DNA of 64,000 nucleotides from an uncultured Lachnospiraceae bacterium. Its GTDB lineage: Bacteria > Bacillota > Clostridia > Lachnospirales > Lachnospiraceae. The DNA is taken from NCBI GenBank assembly GCA_910584685.1, contig CAJUAO010000004.1:62001-126000 (forward strand). The letters are read 5' to 3'. Positions 43,544-53,243 of this stretch are shown here, one piece after another. A model generated the notes under the pieces. That model worked only from the letters and a program-made list of their open reading frames with translations. It was not told the DNA's origin and searched no databases. Position numbers and translations under genes: made by a program. Numbering within the stretch: position 1 is the first letter of the stretch; the number at the start of each line of letters is the position of its first letter.

Positions 43544-44359
43544 TTACTTAGCAGTCCTTTTTCCGTTATATATAATGCTTTCTATCTGCTCAATATCCTT
43601 TAGGTCACTAAATATATAAGTTTCCGTATTTTCTGACAATGTGTAGGATTGTGATGAGCTTCCCAGTCCTATTCTCTTTTCAACATTTACCACTTCCTCC
43701 TTTGTTCCATCCTTGTACAGAATTTCTATGCTTTCTGTATTTATTGTTTCTGTGGAAAATATTTTTACTGCTATAGGTGATATATATATACCTGTTGTAT
43801 CGTTTACGGAAAATTCCTCAGTGTTTACTGTTGGCTTCAAATCAAACTTGGCTGCACAATCTTCAAATCTTATTTTATCTGTTTTCCCATCAAACAGATA
43901 AATTGCATGTGCATCCTCCGATTCGTCGCAATGATATGTACCTCTTCCATATATAATCAAATCGTTTCCCTCATACTCTCCTGTTAAGCCTCTCATTCCA
44001 CCGGTATCTGCCCAAATCCATAAACTAAATCTTCTATCCTCTCCAAAACCGCCTGATATAGTATTATACATATCCATAGAGGCTTCAACCTTACCTCCAT
44101 TTTTTGTCACCCTGAACATACTGTAAATACATTCTGTTTTGTCATCAAAAATTGCGCTTTCCAACACAATGGTATAGTCATCTATAGTAACACTCTGACC
44201 ATACTCTTCCATTAGATATCTCATATTATTTTCTGATTTTCCAAAGAAAAATTCCCATACATTTTTTCCACTGTAAGCATATGTAAAGATATTAACGCCT
44301 AATATCATTATTACAGGAATCAATAATATAATAAAAATTTTTTTATATTTAATTATCAT
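43544..44359 (-). CDS. Anchored ectodomain protein, paralogue family member 4
   Basis: 271 residues. Anchor KKIFIILLIPVIMILGVNIF, VWEFFFGKSENNMRYLMEEY, SVTIDDYTIVLESAIFDDKT, ESEDAHAIYLFDGKTDKIRF, DLKDIEQIESIIYNGKRTAK. Nearly identical to member 2 over the C-terminal half and clearly related in the N-terminal half. First of the family after the secreted protein at 44380 (20-bp gap). Function unknown. Confidence 0.75.
   Translation of the reverse strand: MIIKYKKIFIILLIPVIMILGVNIFTYAYSGKNVWEFFFGKSENNMRYLMEEYGQSVTIDDYTIVLESAIFDDKTECIYSMFRVTKNGGKVEASMDMYNTISGGFGEDRRFSLWIWADTGGMRGLTGEYEGNDLIIYGRGTYHCDESEDAHAIYLFDGKTDKIRFEDCAAKFDLKPTVNTEEFSVNDTTGIYISPIAVKIFSTETINTESIEILYKDGTKEEVVNVEKRIGLGSSSQSYTLSENTETYIFSDLKDIEQIESIIYNGKRTAK
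43564..43940 (-). repeat. 377-bp near-identical segment, copy 2
   Basis: Partner of 41216-41592; see that entry. Confidence 0.9.
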
Positions 44360-44379
44360 AAAAATTAGTCCTTTCCAAG

Positions 44380-45492
44380 CTATTTAAAATAATATTTTAC
44401 AAATGCATTTTCTGATATATGATTATAATATTCTTCAATCTCTGGAGATATTGAGAAAGATATATCATCTGCAGAAAATGAAAATGATGGATTTAATGAT
44501 ACACTGCTTTTCTCATGCCAATAATCTCCCTTTGCTACCACATAAGTCCAGTCCTTTTTATTATCTACTGTTACATAACAATACATATTAATTCTGTCAG
44601 TTGTATATTTCCTTGTTGTTCCCCCTCCCGCCAATGCAATAATCTGGCTTCTTGAACCATGTAAATCAAATGTCGCCACTGCGCCTGACAAATCACATCT
44701 TAATGTCCCTGTTTTCTTTACATCCTCTGAGTGTTTATAATTGTAACTATTATATTTATTACCCACTATAAATGAATCAGTATATATGCATCCATAAGAA
44801 CACCCTAATGTTGATTTATCAATTGTCGCATTTTTAAAAGTTATTGCACATGCATCCGTATTTCTATAATATGGAGTTTCTACCCAAATTGCTGAATAAA
44901 AAACATATATTTTTCCACCTGCACTTGTCTGTGATAATGTTAAAAGCTGTTTTAACATTCCTGATTTAGATGTGGCAACATCCGTTGCGCTTTTTGCAGA
45001 TACATTAACATTCTCCATTCCCAAAAAGCTATTTAATATTTCCTTCTTTTCTTCCTTCAGCTTTTCTTCAAAATAATCGTTAACCTCATCCTCTGAAAGA
45101 CTCTTTGTTGTTCCGTCACTGTTTACTTCGGCATAATTAATATAAACACTGTACTTATAACCTCCCTCCAAAAGATTAACCAGCTCATCCGGAAAATCCT
45201 GTATTTCCTCATCAAATACACCAAGCTCATTAAGCGTAGCCTCCAGCTCCTCACTGAGTATTCCGGAATTATTATCCTTATTGTCCTGCAAAATCCTTGT
45301 CATTGCATTATTTTCATCTACATCATCAATTAAATTATCTGCATTGTTAGTATAGTCAAGCACCTGCTCCCGCCTGTTTTTCGGCTCATTTCCTTCTGAT
45401 AAATTATCTCCGTAAACATTTTCCGGCGGTGCAATTATATTCATCGATATAATTCCAATTACACCTACTACACTTATTACTTTTTTAATCAT
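44380..45492 (-). CDS. Secreted protein of unknown function (first gene of island)
   Basis: 370 residues with a signal peptide (IKKVISVVGVIGIISMNIIA). An acidic helical region (EELEATLNELGVFDEEIQDF) is followed by a beta-rich Cys-containing domain (GKIYVFYSAIWVETPYYRNT, STLGCSYGCIYTDSFIVGNK, GTLRCDLSGAVATFDLHGSR, NMYCYVTVDNKKDWTYVVAK). Not recognised. Same overall plan as the secreted protein at 23754, so the island is bracketed by two such proteins. AGGAGGG-like site (GGAGG) before the ATG. Confidence 0.75.
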   Translation of the reverse strand: MIKKVISVVGVIGIISMNIIAPPENVYGDNLSEGNEPKNRREQVLDYTNNADNLIDDVDENNAMTRILQDNKDNNSGILSEELEATLNELGVFDEEIQDFPDELVNLLEGGYKYSVYINYAEVNSDGTTKSLSEDEVNDYFEEKLKEEKKEILNSFLGMENVNVSAKSATDVATSKSGMLKQLLTLSQTSAGGKIYVFYSAIWVETPYYRNTDACAITFKNATIDKSTLGCSYGCIYTDSFIVGNKYNSYNYKHSEDVKKTGTLRCDLSGAVATFDLHGSRSQIIALAGGGTTRKYTTDRINMYCYVTVDNKKDWTYVVAKGDYWHEKSSVSLNPSFSFSADDISFSISPEIEEYYNHISENAFVKYYFK

Positions 45493-45607
45493 TCTCTTTC
45501 CTCCATCTTCTTTACATAAATTAGTTTTTGCCGTTTCATCCTCCTGAACATTTAAATAATGCGTATTCTGTTAATTTTATCTTATGCTGTTAAAACTATT
45601 AATTCTA

Positions 45608-45723
45608 TAAAAAAGTCTAAAGAACTTTAGTTCTTTGAACTTTAACTCTTTGAACTTTAGTTCTTTGTGAAACCAAGACTTGCAATTTCGGAAAATCTAA
45701 AAAACAGACTTAACCAAACTTGT
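45608..45723 (+). repeat. Two-hairpin module, long form
   Basis: TAAAAAAGTCTAAAGAACTT, then three reiterations of TTTGAACTTTA/AGTTCTTTG, the joint AGACTTGCAATTTCGG and a closing part AAAAAACAGACTTAACCAAACTTG-like (quoted in pieces: AAAAAACAGACTTAACC, AAACTTG). The last part nearly matches the module at 58103, and the first part the one at 49231. Confidence 0.7.
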
Positions 45724-46118
45724 TTCTCACATAAATGACCTTCCTATTACATAAAAAATTGCCGCCTAAAGCTGAATTAACCGCTTATATAACGAAATTT
45801 TCTATAGAAAAGATAATTCAAAAAGAATTAATTTTAGAATTTTTCTCTTATGTAAATTTCTTTTTTAATATTACTAATTCATTACTTCAAAAGTATATCA
45901 TATATTGTTTTTAATGTAAAGTTTTTTTAATATTTTTAAATTTTTTATAATTTTTTGGAATTTTTTAAACCTTTTGAATATTTTAGATGAAAAAACTATA
46001 AGAAATGACTTGTAAAATTCCTTCAACATAAGTTTTTTATGATAAATTGATAAAGCCGAAGACAGTTTGATTGATTCCGTTCCTCATACTACCAATATCA
46101 TAAATTTCTGCACATTAT

Positions 46119-46149
46119 AAAAGCATCTGCTTGTTACAGATGCTTTTTT
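46119..46149 (-). terminator. Terminator after XRE regulator gene
   Basis: AAAAGCATCTG / CAGATGCTTTT perfect 11-bp stem with a 7-base loop and T runs on both strands. It is 118 bp after the stop of the regulator at 46267. Confidence 0.8.
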
Positions 46150-46266
46150 GAAGGTGTGAAACATTTTCTTAAAAAGTTACTATCAACTATTTATTCTATA
46201 CGCTTTTAAACATTTATTATATATACTCTCTTTTTCAAGCCCGCGTAACAAAAGAAATATCCTTAG

Positions 46267-47187
46267 CTATTCCTTTATTAAATCTAACGCCGCCATCATA
46301 TGTAATATTTCCGTCTGCGCCTTTGTCACTTCGCCTTCATCTGCTTTACAATTCTTTATATCCACATCAATAAAATATAACAGCTCGTCAGAAATATTTG
46401 ATAAGAATTTTTTACATACCTTTCCTGATGCGCCGCTCAATGCACTTGCAAATGTCATATTGTCAATATTTCTTATCAATATAGCTATATCTTCATCAGT
46501 ATAATCTGCCAGTTCATCAATAAGCTTAACATTACCCTCCTTATTCTCATAACTGCCAAGTATCATCTCTCTGGAATATTCTTTATAATTTACATTATAA
46601 TTTACATTTATTACAAGCCTGTCATAATACTCTCTTCCAAGATGTGAAGCGATAACCTCTGTCATTGTATGCTCCGATACGCCCTCAAACATTGCCATTA
46701 CCGCCTTCGCAATCATCTCTGCGTTTTCTCTGTCAGCCTCGCACTTACAATAATTAAAGAGCAATTTTTCTATTTTATCCTGCGGAATTTCCTTGCGGTA
46801 AAATTCAAACATCTTTTTTATTGTAAATTGCAGAAAATAATGTAAATCCTCCCTTAAAGCCTTCTTTTCAACTGCAAGTAATCCTTCTGCGCAGCTTAGC
46901 CTGTAACATTCCATCAACTGTATCGCTGCTTCCATGGCTACAATTTTATTGGAGGAATACATTCCCATCTCATCTAGCTTTTTTAAATTTCTTCCAAAAA
47001 GCTCGTCTGTTGAAACCTGAAAAAATTCTGCAATTTTACAACACATGTCTATATCCGGATATGATATTCCTCTCTCCCACTTAGAAACAGCGGTGCCGGT
47101 AACTGACAATGCATCTGCAAGCTCATCCTGGGTTAATCCCTTCAGCTTCCTTAACGTATAAATCATTCCTCTTACTTTACTATCCAT
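46267..47187 (-). CDS. XRE-family regulator
   Basis: 306 residues from the ATG at 47187 (AAGGAGG 6 bp upstream). HTH: MIYTLRKLKGLTQDELADAL, SVTGTAVSKWERG, then KIAEFFQVSTDELFG. The remaining 230 residues are helical, with CYRLSCAEGLLAVEKKALRE and FTIKKMFEFYRKEIP, FLSNISDELLYFIDVDIK; no named domain recognised. It is encoded just outside the island and transcribed towards it, so it is a candidate regulator of the cluster; this is positional inference. Single gene with its own terminator. Confidence 0.85.
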   Translation of the reverse strand: MDSKVRGMIYTLRKLKGLTQDELADALSVTGTAVSKWERGISYPDIDMCCKIAEFFQVSTDELFGRNLKKLDEMGMYSSNKIVAMEAAIQLMECYRLSCAEGLLAVEKKALREDLHYFLQFTIKKMFEFYRKEIPQDKIEKLLFNYCKCEADRENAEMIAKAVMAMFEGVSEHTMTEVIASHLGREYYDRLVINVNYNVNYKEYSREMILGSYENKEGNVKLIDELADYTDEDIAILIRNIDNMTFASALSGASGKVCKKFLSNISDELLYFIDVDIKNCKADEGEVTKAQTEILHMMAALDLIKE

Positions 47188-47330
47188 AAAAATCCTCCTT
47201 TTCATTTATATTTATCATTTACATTTACTATGATAAATGAACATCCGGATGATTTCAATGGCTGCATTTTCCACTTTTCTAAACAGATTAGCAAACTAAG
47301 CAGGCTGTCTCATTAAAAAATACATGTTTC

Positions 47331-48926
47331 TTATTCAGTTTCATTTTCTATTGAATATTTACCATTATCATCTATAGCCTTTTTCAGAGTCTTATCATAA
47401 GTATTTACCGCATATATGGTAACTGCCTTATCAGCTCCGCTTTCATCCTTGTATGATGCTGATATAATATAATACTCCTGATTATCTATAATGGTAAGTG
47501 TCTCATATGAAGCGGTTACCGTTATTCCCTCCTCCGCAGTTTTTTCTGCCTCTGTCTGAACAAGCGCTATTGCCTCATTTGCATTTATTACTCTGGCTAT
47601 CTGCAGATTATATGATTCGTTTGCTACTTCACTTTCAATTCCATACTTGTCTACAATTAGTACCTTTAAAATATTAATTCCCCTTAGCATTTCAATGCCG
47701 TTTGCGTCGTCATATTCCTCTGACTGGCTTGTAGGCTTACTTTCATCCCATGTATAGTATGCCTTGCCACCCTCAGGCACCTCAACCTTTATCGTTGTGT
47801 AATCAGTAAACGCACCGCCTGACGGCGTAAGCACCGGCGCCCCTGAGCCTTTAAGCTTAATATTGTATGTATATGTTACAATATTGCTCTCTACTCCGTT
47901 TTCATTTACAGCTACCGCTTTTATTACCTTTTCGCCCTCCTCCTTAAGGGTTATAGGCTGTGAATATACCTCGCCAAAATTTGACGGACTTCTGCTGTCT
48001 GTCGTGTAATATATGGTATATCCCTCCTTTGCCGTAAGATTTACAGCTATATATTCGCTATAATCTCCTGACTCCAGGTCAGCCTTTGGCTCCTCTACCA
48101 CATATTCTGATAATACCGCCAATATCTCTTCATTTTTCACATTTCTCAAAAGCTCTGTAAGCTTATTATATTTTTTATTTTCGTCATAATACTTTGCCAA
48201 AGCCTGATAATGCTCCTTATCTGCGGCTCCAATAGCTACAAGCGCCTCAAGGTTTTCTGCATAATATTCACCCTTATCTCCGGCCAGAAGCTGAATACTA
48301 TAAATTAACAGTCTTACAGCCTTTTTTTCCTCATCTGTATCCGCCTTGCCGAGAGCATGCTTTGCATTATCTAATGCAGTGTCTGTATCCATTTTTTCAT
48401 AAGCTGCCTTTGCATTATTATAAAATTCATCATATGAAGTCGCTGTATCCTTAACTGATTTCGCTATAAAAATAAATGCAGCAATAGCAGCAGCAAGAAT
48501 AAAAATTACTGCGGCAATAATAAAAGGTATTTTCTTTTTATTTTTTTTACCCCCCGAAACCGGTAAATTCTCCTTCTCATCTGTTTTTTCTTCTGTATCA
48601 TCTTCATAGACAGCCTGACTTATATTGCCAATGATTTTTGTTTTTCCGTCGGCAATGTCATTTCTGTTATTTTCAGCAGCTTTTCTTGAAATGTCTACCA
48701 GCTTTAGCTCCATATTGCTAATATCCGGCTCATTAATCTTTATATTATCCTCTGAAAGATTATCTTTTTCAGGCTCCTCCTCCATAGAATCCATAAGCTC
48801 TCCTATATTGCTTGCAAGCTCTGCCTCTATTAAATTAAAATCCGGAACAACCTGTATTGGATTTCCGCACTTAAGGCAAAATGCCTGATTTTCTTTATAT
48901 TCTTCTCCACATTTACTGCACTTCAC
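47331..48926 (-). CDS. Zinc-ribbon, membrane-anchored protein with chitobiase-type C-terminal repeats
   Basis: 531 residues from a GTG start (GAGGAG 8 bp upstream). CSKCGEEYKENQAFCLKCGN is a zinc ribbon; a membrane segment IPFIIAAVIFILAAAIAAFI lies near residue 140; then TPR-like helices (AYEKMDTDTALDNAKHALGK). Two beta domains follow, GYTIYYTTDSRSPSNFGEVY and GGKAYYTWDESKPTSQSEEY, of the chitobiase/hexosaminidase C-terminal type common in clostridial surface proteins. The C terminus resembles a PepSY/KAPD-like segment. Ribbon inside, repeats outside. Function unknown. Confidence 0.8.
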   Translation of the reverse strand: MKCSKCGEEYKENQAFCLKCGNPIQVVPDFNLIEAELASNIGELMDSMEEEPEKDNLSEDNIKINEPDISNMELKLVDISRKAAENNRNDIADGKTKIIGNISQAVYEDDTEEKTDEKENLPVSGGKKNKKKIPFIIAAVIFILAAAIAAFIFIAKSVKDTATSYDEFYNNAKAAYEKMDTDTALDNAKHALGKADTDEEKKAVRLLIYSIQLLAGDKGEYYAENLEALVAIGAADKEHYQALAKYYDENKKYNKLTELLRNVKNEEILAVLSEYVVEEPKADLESGDYSEYIAVNLTAKEGYTIYYTTDSRSPSNFGEVYSQPITLKEEGEKVIKAVAVNENGVESNIVTYTYNIKLKGSGAPVLTPSGGAFTDYTTIKVEVPEGGKAYYTWDESKPTSQSEEYDDANGIEMLRGINILKVLIVDKYGIESEVANESYNLQIARVINANEAIALVQTEAEKTAEEGITVTASYETLTIIDNQEYYIISASYKDESGADKAVTIYAVNTYDKTLKKAIDDNGKYSIENETE

Positions 48927-49314
48927 AACTATTGCTCCTCACTATTATTTAATAATATATGTATTCGTCAAAAATCTGACTGCTTGTACTCATACTATTT
49001 GAGTATATCACATACTATTATTAGCTTGCAACTAAAAATATTTTTTATTTTTGCAGCAGCGGCAATAAAACCCCGGACAATACCCTGAGGAAGTCCCATA
49101 CTGCGGTTTTAGCACAGGGAGCGGCTATATTTTAGTTATTAAAAAAGGCTGCTATAAATAAGATAAATTTCTTATTATAACAGCCCTTCAAAAACATATT
49201 ATTCTACCTTATATAAATTTATTCATTCAAACCACAAATTCAGCAGAACTGAATTTGTAAGCCACGGCTATACAAAGAACTAAAACTCAAAGAGTTGAAA
49301 CTCTTTAGACTTTT
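48927..49314. other. 388-bp gap after the Big_2 gene
   Basis: No gene. It carries the upstream region of the zinc-ribbon gene, a terminator at 49147-49185 and a two-hairpin module at the Big_2 stop codon. Confidence 0.65.
49147..49185 (-). terminator. Terminator of the Big_2 gene
   Basis: Minus strand GGCTGTTATAATAAGA / TCTTATTTATAGCAGCC stem followed by TTTTTT. Confidence 0.75.
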
Positions 49315-49317
49315 TTA
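49231..49317 (-). repeat. Two-hairpin module at the Big_2 stop codon
   Basis: Minus strand: TAAAAAAGTCTAAAGAG starts at the stop codon; a hairpin AAAGAGTTTCAACTCTTT; joint GGCTTACAAATTCAG; second hairpin AAATTCAG-TTCTG-CTGAATTT. Confidence 0.7.
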
Positions 49318-52300
49318 TTTTCTTATTTTTGTTACGGTAACCCTGCAGTATAAAAGCTTTCCGTTTACTCTTGCCACTATTGTCGTAGAGCCGACTCCCC
49401 TTGCAATTACCTTACCATTACTGTCTACCGTAGCTATCCGGTTATTGTTTGTGTACCATGTTATTTTTTCAGTACATCCGTATATATCAAGTATATAATT
49501 ATCATACTGCTCTAATGTAATGCTTGTGGAATTAAGAGCAAGCACGTTTACCTCACACTCATCCTCTACACCTGACTCTGCTACGCAATATATAATACAG
49601 TTGCCCTGTCCTCTGGCGGTAACTACGCCGTTTCCATCTACCGTAGCTACAGACGTATCACTTGACACCCACATAGAATTGTCAGTAGAATTTGAAGGCC
49701 GTACCCTTGCTGAAAGAGGTCTGGTCTGTCCCGGGAACATAGTTACGGATGATGCGTTAATAACTATTGAGGTGGCAGGAACTGCCCTCTTTACCGTTAC
49801 CTTAACCGTTCCTACTATATCATTTCCATCTGTTGATTTTGCATATACGTAACATATACCGGCTGTTACACCTGTAATCTCTCCATTATAATCAACCACT
49901 GCTATTTCAGGATTTGATGAGCTCCATTCAATTTCCTTTATAGTGGCGTCTGCAGGAGAGATTGTTGCCGTAACTCTCTGTGACTGTCCCTCTATAACGG
50001 TTACATATGACGGCGATACGCTTATGGTTGATACAGGCCTTATTGACTGCAGAACAATAGTATCAAATATACCGCTTCCATCTGCCGCCGTTGCCGTAAT
50101 GGTAGCTGTTCCTAATCCAACCGCCGTTACAACACCCCTCTGTGATACTCTGAATACATTTGTATCGCTTGAGGACCATATTACTCCTCTGTTTGTTGCC
50201 GAGGCAGGGGTAACGCTTGCCGTAAATGCCTTTGACGCCCCGTTGTTAATATATTTTACATCCTTTTCATTAATTGTTACTGATGTGACAAACTCATAAA
50301 CAGTAACCTTACAGCTTGCTACCAATCCTCTTTCCACGGTGGTAACAAGTATAACGCACTCTCCGCCCTTAAGACCCGTAACAATACCGTTTTCATCTAC
50401 GGTTGCAATATCTGTATCACTTGAAAGGTATGTCACTGCCTTATTGTCTGCATCTATAGGCTCTACCGAAGGTATAAGCGCAAACTTATCACCTGCATAT
50501 ATAGCTATATCCGTATAATTTAATGAAATACCCGTAACCGGCTCGGTAACGGTAAGGCTGCATGTTGCAAATATGCCCGTATCCTGGCTTGTCGCAGTAA
50601 TTATACACTCTCCCGGCTCTATTGCGGTAACCATACCTGATTCATCTACGGTTGCAATTCTCGGATTGCTTGTTGACCAGATTATTGTTTTATTTACTGC
50701 ATTATCAGGTCCTGCCTTTGCATAAAGCCAAAATACAGTACCCTTTCTAACGGACATCTCCGTATAATTTATCTCTACCGTCTCAACAGGCTGGTATACG
50801 TTTATGTTACACATAGCCGTAATTCCGCTGTCGTTTGACTGTACAAGAACTGCCGCGCTTCCTGTTCCCACTGCCGTGAGTAAACCGTTTTCATCTACGG
50901 TTACAACTGATGTATTTGATGAAATCCATGTAACCGTCTTATCCGTTGCATTAACCGGGAGTATCTCAGCCGTAAGTCTGAACGTATCACCCAGCTTAAG
51001 GGTTACGTCAGTAAAATCAAGCGTTACAGATGTAACAGGCTCGGATATAAAGAAATCACACGTTGCCAAAAGGTTATTGCCGTCTGTTCCGATATCGTTT
51101 GTCTGACATATAACCGTTGCATTTCCGGGACTTACAAACGTAACAAAACCGTTTTGGTCTACAGTAAGTATATCTTCATTTGACGAGCTCCATATAACGC
51201 TTGTGTCTACGCCCTCTCCTTCCGGTGTAATCGTATATGAAAGCTGATAATTGCCTGCCGATAATGTGGTTTCAACAATGTTTTTTGAAAGGGTTATTCC
51301 TGTAACAGGTACTCTTACATGTACGTCACAGGATGCTACCTTTATGCCGTCCAATGTGATAACGGAAACAACAGCGTCACCGCCGCCTACACCTTTAACA
51401 ACTCCGCTGTCTGAAACAGTAAGTATATCCTCATTTGACGATACCCACTTAACCTCCATGTTATCAGGTCTTTCAGGCTCGAATGTAAGTACTATAGGAT
51501 ATGAATCTCCGATTGTTATGCTAAGGTTTGTAGGGAACAAAACTACGTTCTGCACAGGCTCATTTACGTCTACCTCACAGTATGCATATTTTATTACGCC
51601 GTTTACCTCCTGCATGGCTGTAATCTTTGCCTTGCCCTTCTTTAATCCCTCAACAGTTATCTTTCTGCTGCTCTCCTCCGACTCTGTAATGGAAACAATA
51701 CTCTCATCATCCACCATCCATGAAACCTTGGCAGTATCGTCAGTAACAAGCGCAGAAAGCTCAAATTTATCTCCTACGTTTATCTGCTTTGACGTAAAAT
51801 CAACCGAAAAATTATCTATTACTGTAATTTTAATCTGCGCCGTATGGTTCGTTTCTCCCGGGAACAGATTTGGATTATCCATAGTAGCTGTTATAATTGC
51901 CTCACCGCTTGATTTTAATGTAACAACACCGTTTGAATCTACCGTTGCAACGCTTGTGTTATTTGACGTCCAGTTTACGCCTCTTCCGTCTTCATCTGTG
52001 GTGTTTACCCTCAGGTTTATAGTATCTCCTACTGCGCCTGTAAGCTCTTTTCCGTTTGATATTCCAAAGTCAACCCTTACGGATACGGACGCTCCAAATT
52101 CTGCCGCAAACCTGTCAGGAGTATAATTTGCAAATCTCTCGTCAAATGATGCATAATCAATGTTTGGATATATGTATACTGACTTTACTCCTGCATTTAC
52201 ACCTTTTATAAAGCCTGTGGTATCTGTAACAATATACTGCTCGCCGTCACTTGAAAAAATAACCTGATTTGCAGATACGGCATTTGTATATTTTTTCCCT

Positions 52301-53046
52301 GTTTCCTTATCCTCATATACGTTAAAAAACTCATTTGGTCCGATTTTTATAGGCTGCATATTCTGCAGCTCTGTTGTTGCTTCAATTTTTCTTATTACCG
52401 TAATCGTAACTCTTTGGTCTTTAGTGTCTGTTTCACCTGTAATTGTAGCCACACCGCCTGCAGCGCCTGCCGTAACCAGTCCGTTTCCGTCAACCGTAGC
52501 TACCTGTTCATTATCTGACGTCCAATTAATCTTTACATTTGATGAGGGTACAACATTAGTATTTAATTGGTATGTATCACCGGTTTTCTCAAAGCTGACA
52601 AATCCATACTGGTATCGAACATCGCTTCTGTCGTTTGTTACCTCAAGCTTTACCATAAATTTCTGCGTATATTCACCAAGCACGGTTGTTCCGTCAGTAT
52701 CAACGTATGTTACCGTAACGGTAGCTGTTCCGGCTCCTGTTGCCGTCAGTCTGCCAACCTGCCCGCTTGGCCCTCCTACCATTATTACGTTATTATCTGA
52801 CGACTGCCACTTTACCCTGCTGTAATCAATCTCACTTGCCTCAAGCCCCGGAAGATTAGCAGTCCATAGTTCATAATAATCCTTTGTCCAGCTGTTAGGG
52901 TCCGTTGCATTATCCGGCTTGCTCATTACTATATCATACTGTGATGCAAACGCCACGGAAAATGCTATAGCTGAAACTACGGCAAATATAGCTACTGCCG
53001 TAAGCTGCTTCCAATACCTCTTTACATGACCTAAAAATGTACCCAT
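49315..53046 (-). CDS. Large surface protein with about 14 Big_2 (bacterial Ig-like) domains
   Basis: About 1243 residues. An N-terminal membrane segment (LTAVAIFAVVSAIAFSVAFA) after a basic start is followed by tandem Ig-like group 2 domains, each recognisable by VxWxSSNxxIATVDxNGxV (for example VNWTSNNTSVATVDSNGVV, VTWISSNTSVVTVDENGLL, SMWVSSDTSVATVDGNGVV). Fourteen such motifs can be counted. No sortase motif or catalytic domain is visible, so it is probably anchored by its N terminus and extends outwards, an adhesin or spacer. Start taken at the ATG (53046); a TTG five codons upstream is possible. Monocistronic. Confidence 0.9.
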   Translation of the reverse strand: MGTFLGHVKRYWKQLTAVAIFAVVSAIAFSVAFASQYDIVMSKPDNATDPNSWTKDYYELWTANLPGLEASEIDYSRVKWQSSDNNVIMVGGPSGQVGRLTATGAGTATVTVTYVDTDGTTVLGEYTQKFMVKLEVTNDRSDVRYQYGFVSFEKTGDTYQLNTNVVPSSNVKINWTSDNEQVATVDGNGLVTAGAAGGVATITGETDTKDQRVTITVIRKIEATTELQNMQPIKIGPNEFFNVYEDKETGKKYTNAVSANQVIFSSDGEQYIVTDTTGFIKGVNAGVKSVYIYPNIDYASFDERFANYTPDRFAAEFGASVSVRVDFGISNGKELTGAVGDTINLRVNTTDEDGRGVNWTSNNTSVATVDSNGVVTLKSSGEAIITATMDNPNLFPGETNHTAQIKITVIDNFSVDFTSKQINVGDKFELSALVTDDTAKVSWMVDDESIVSITESEESSRKITVEGLKKGKAKITAMQEVNGVIKYAYCEVDVNEPVQNVVLFPTNLSITIGDSYPIVLTFEPERPDNMEVKWVSSNEDILTVSDSGVVKGVGGGDAVVSVITLDGIKVASCDVHVRVPVTGITLSKNIVETTLSAGNYQLSYTITPEGEGVDTSVIWSSSNEDILTVDQNGFVTFVSPGNATVICQTNDIGTDGNNLLATCDFFISEPVTSVTLDFTDVTLKLGDTFRLTAEILPVNATDKTVTWISSNTSVVTVDENGLLTAVGTGSAAVLVQSNDSGITAMCNINVYQPVETVEINYTEMSVRKGTVFWLYAKAGPDNAVNKTIIWSTSNPRIATVDESGMVTAIEPGECIITATSQDTGIFATCSLTVTEPVTGISLNYTDIAIYAGDKFALIPSVEPIDADNKAVTYLSSDTDIATVDENGIVTGLKGGECVILVTTVERGLVASCKVTVYEFVTSVTINEKDVKYINNGASKAFTASVTPASATNRGVIWSSSDTNVFRVSQRGVVTAVGLGTATITATAADGSGIFDTIVLQSIRPVSTISVSPSYVTVIEGQSQRVTATISPADATIKEIEWSSSNPEIAVVDYNGEITGVTAGICYVYAKSTDGNDIVGTVKVTVKRAVPATSIVINASSVTMFPGQTRPLSARVRPSNSTDNSMWVSSDTSVATVDGNGVVTARGQGNCIIYCVAESGVEDECEVNVLALNSTSITLEQYDNYILDIYGCTEKITWYTNNNRIATVDSNGKVIARGVGSTTIVARVNGKLLYCRVTVTKIRK

Positions 53047-53243
53047 ATCCTCTTTCTCCAATCTTTTATCTATGCTTAATTCTTACTTTATACATTATCA
53101 ACAAGCCGACACATACCATACCTAATCGGCGTTATAGTATATATCGGCTGATTGCTTTTATATTTTAGCATATTTTGTATTTTTATCCAAATATTTTTTT
53201 AAAATTACAAGATATTGATATGCATATACAACATAATGCAAAG

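Larger units (their letters stand above)
45493..46266. other. 774-bp AT-rich non-coding boundary of the island
   Basis: No gene. It holds, from left to right, the presumed promoter region of the island (no clear boxes found), a two-hairpin module, a very AT-rich stretch (45830-46060) and a terminator hairpin. This is the left boundary (in transcription sense the start) of the 22-kb cluster. Confidence 0.65.

Noticed and set aside
38329..44359. Anti-sigma factors
   Set aside because: The ectodomains recall DUF4179/DUF5643, but there is no cytoplasmic anti-sigma domain and no ECF sigma gene.
23298..45492. Lanthipeptide or classical NRPS cluster
   Set aside because: No LanM/LanBC, no condensation or thioesterase domain, no precursor peptide recognised and no ABC exporter.
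45493..45600. Leader peptide before the first island gene
   Set aside because: A 16-codon frame overlaps the start, but its AGGAGG lies directly against the ATG, too close to work.
51251..52126. Plus-strand ORF of 291 codons
   Set aside because: Antisense to the Big_2 gene, made by its repetitive codon pattern; no ribosome site and no recognisable domain.
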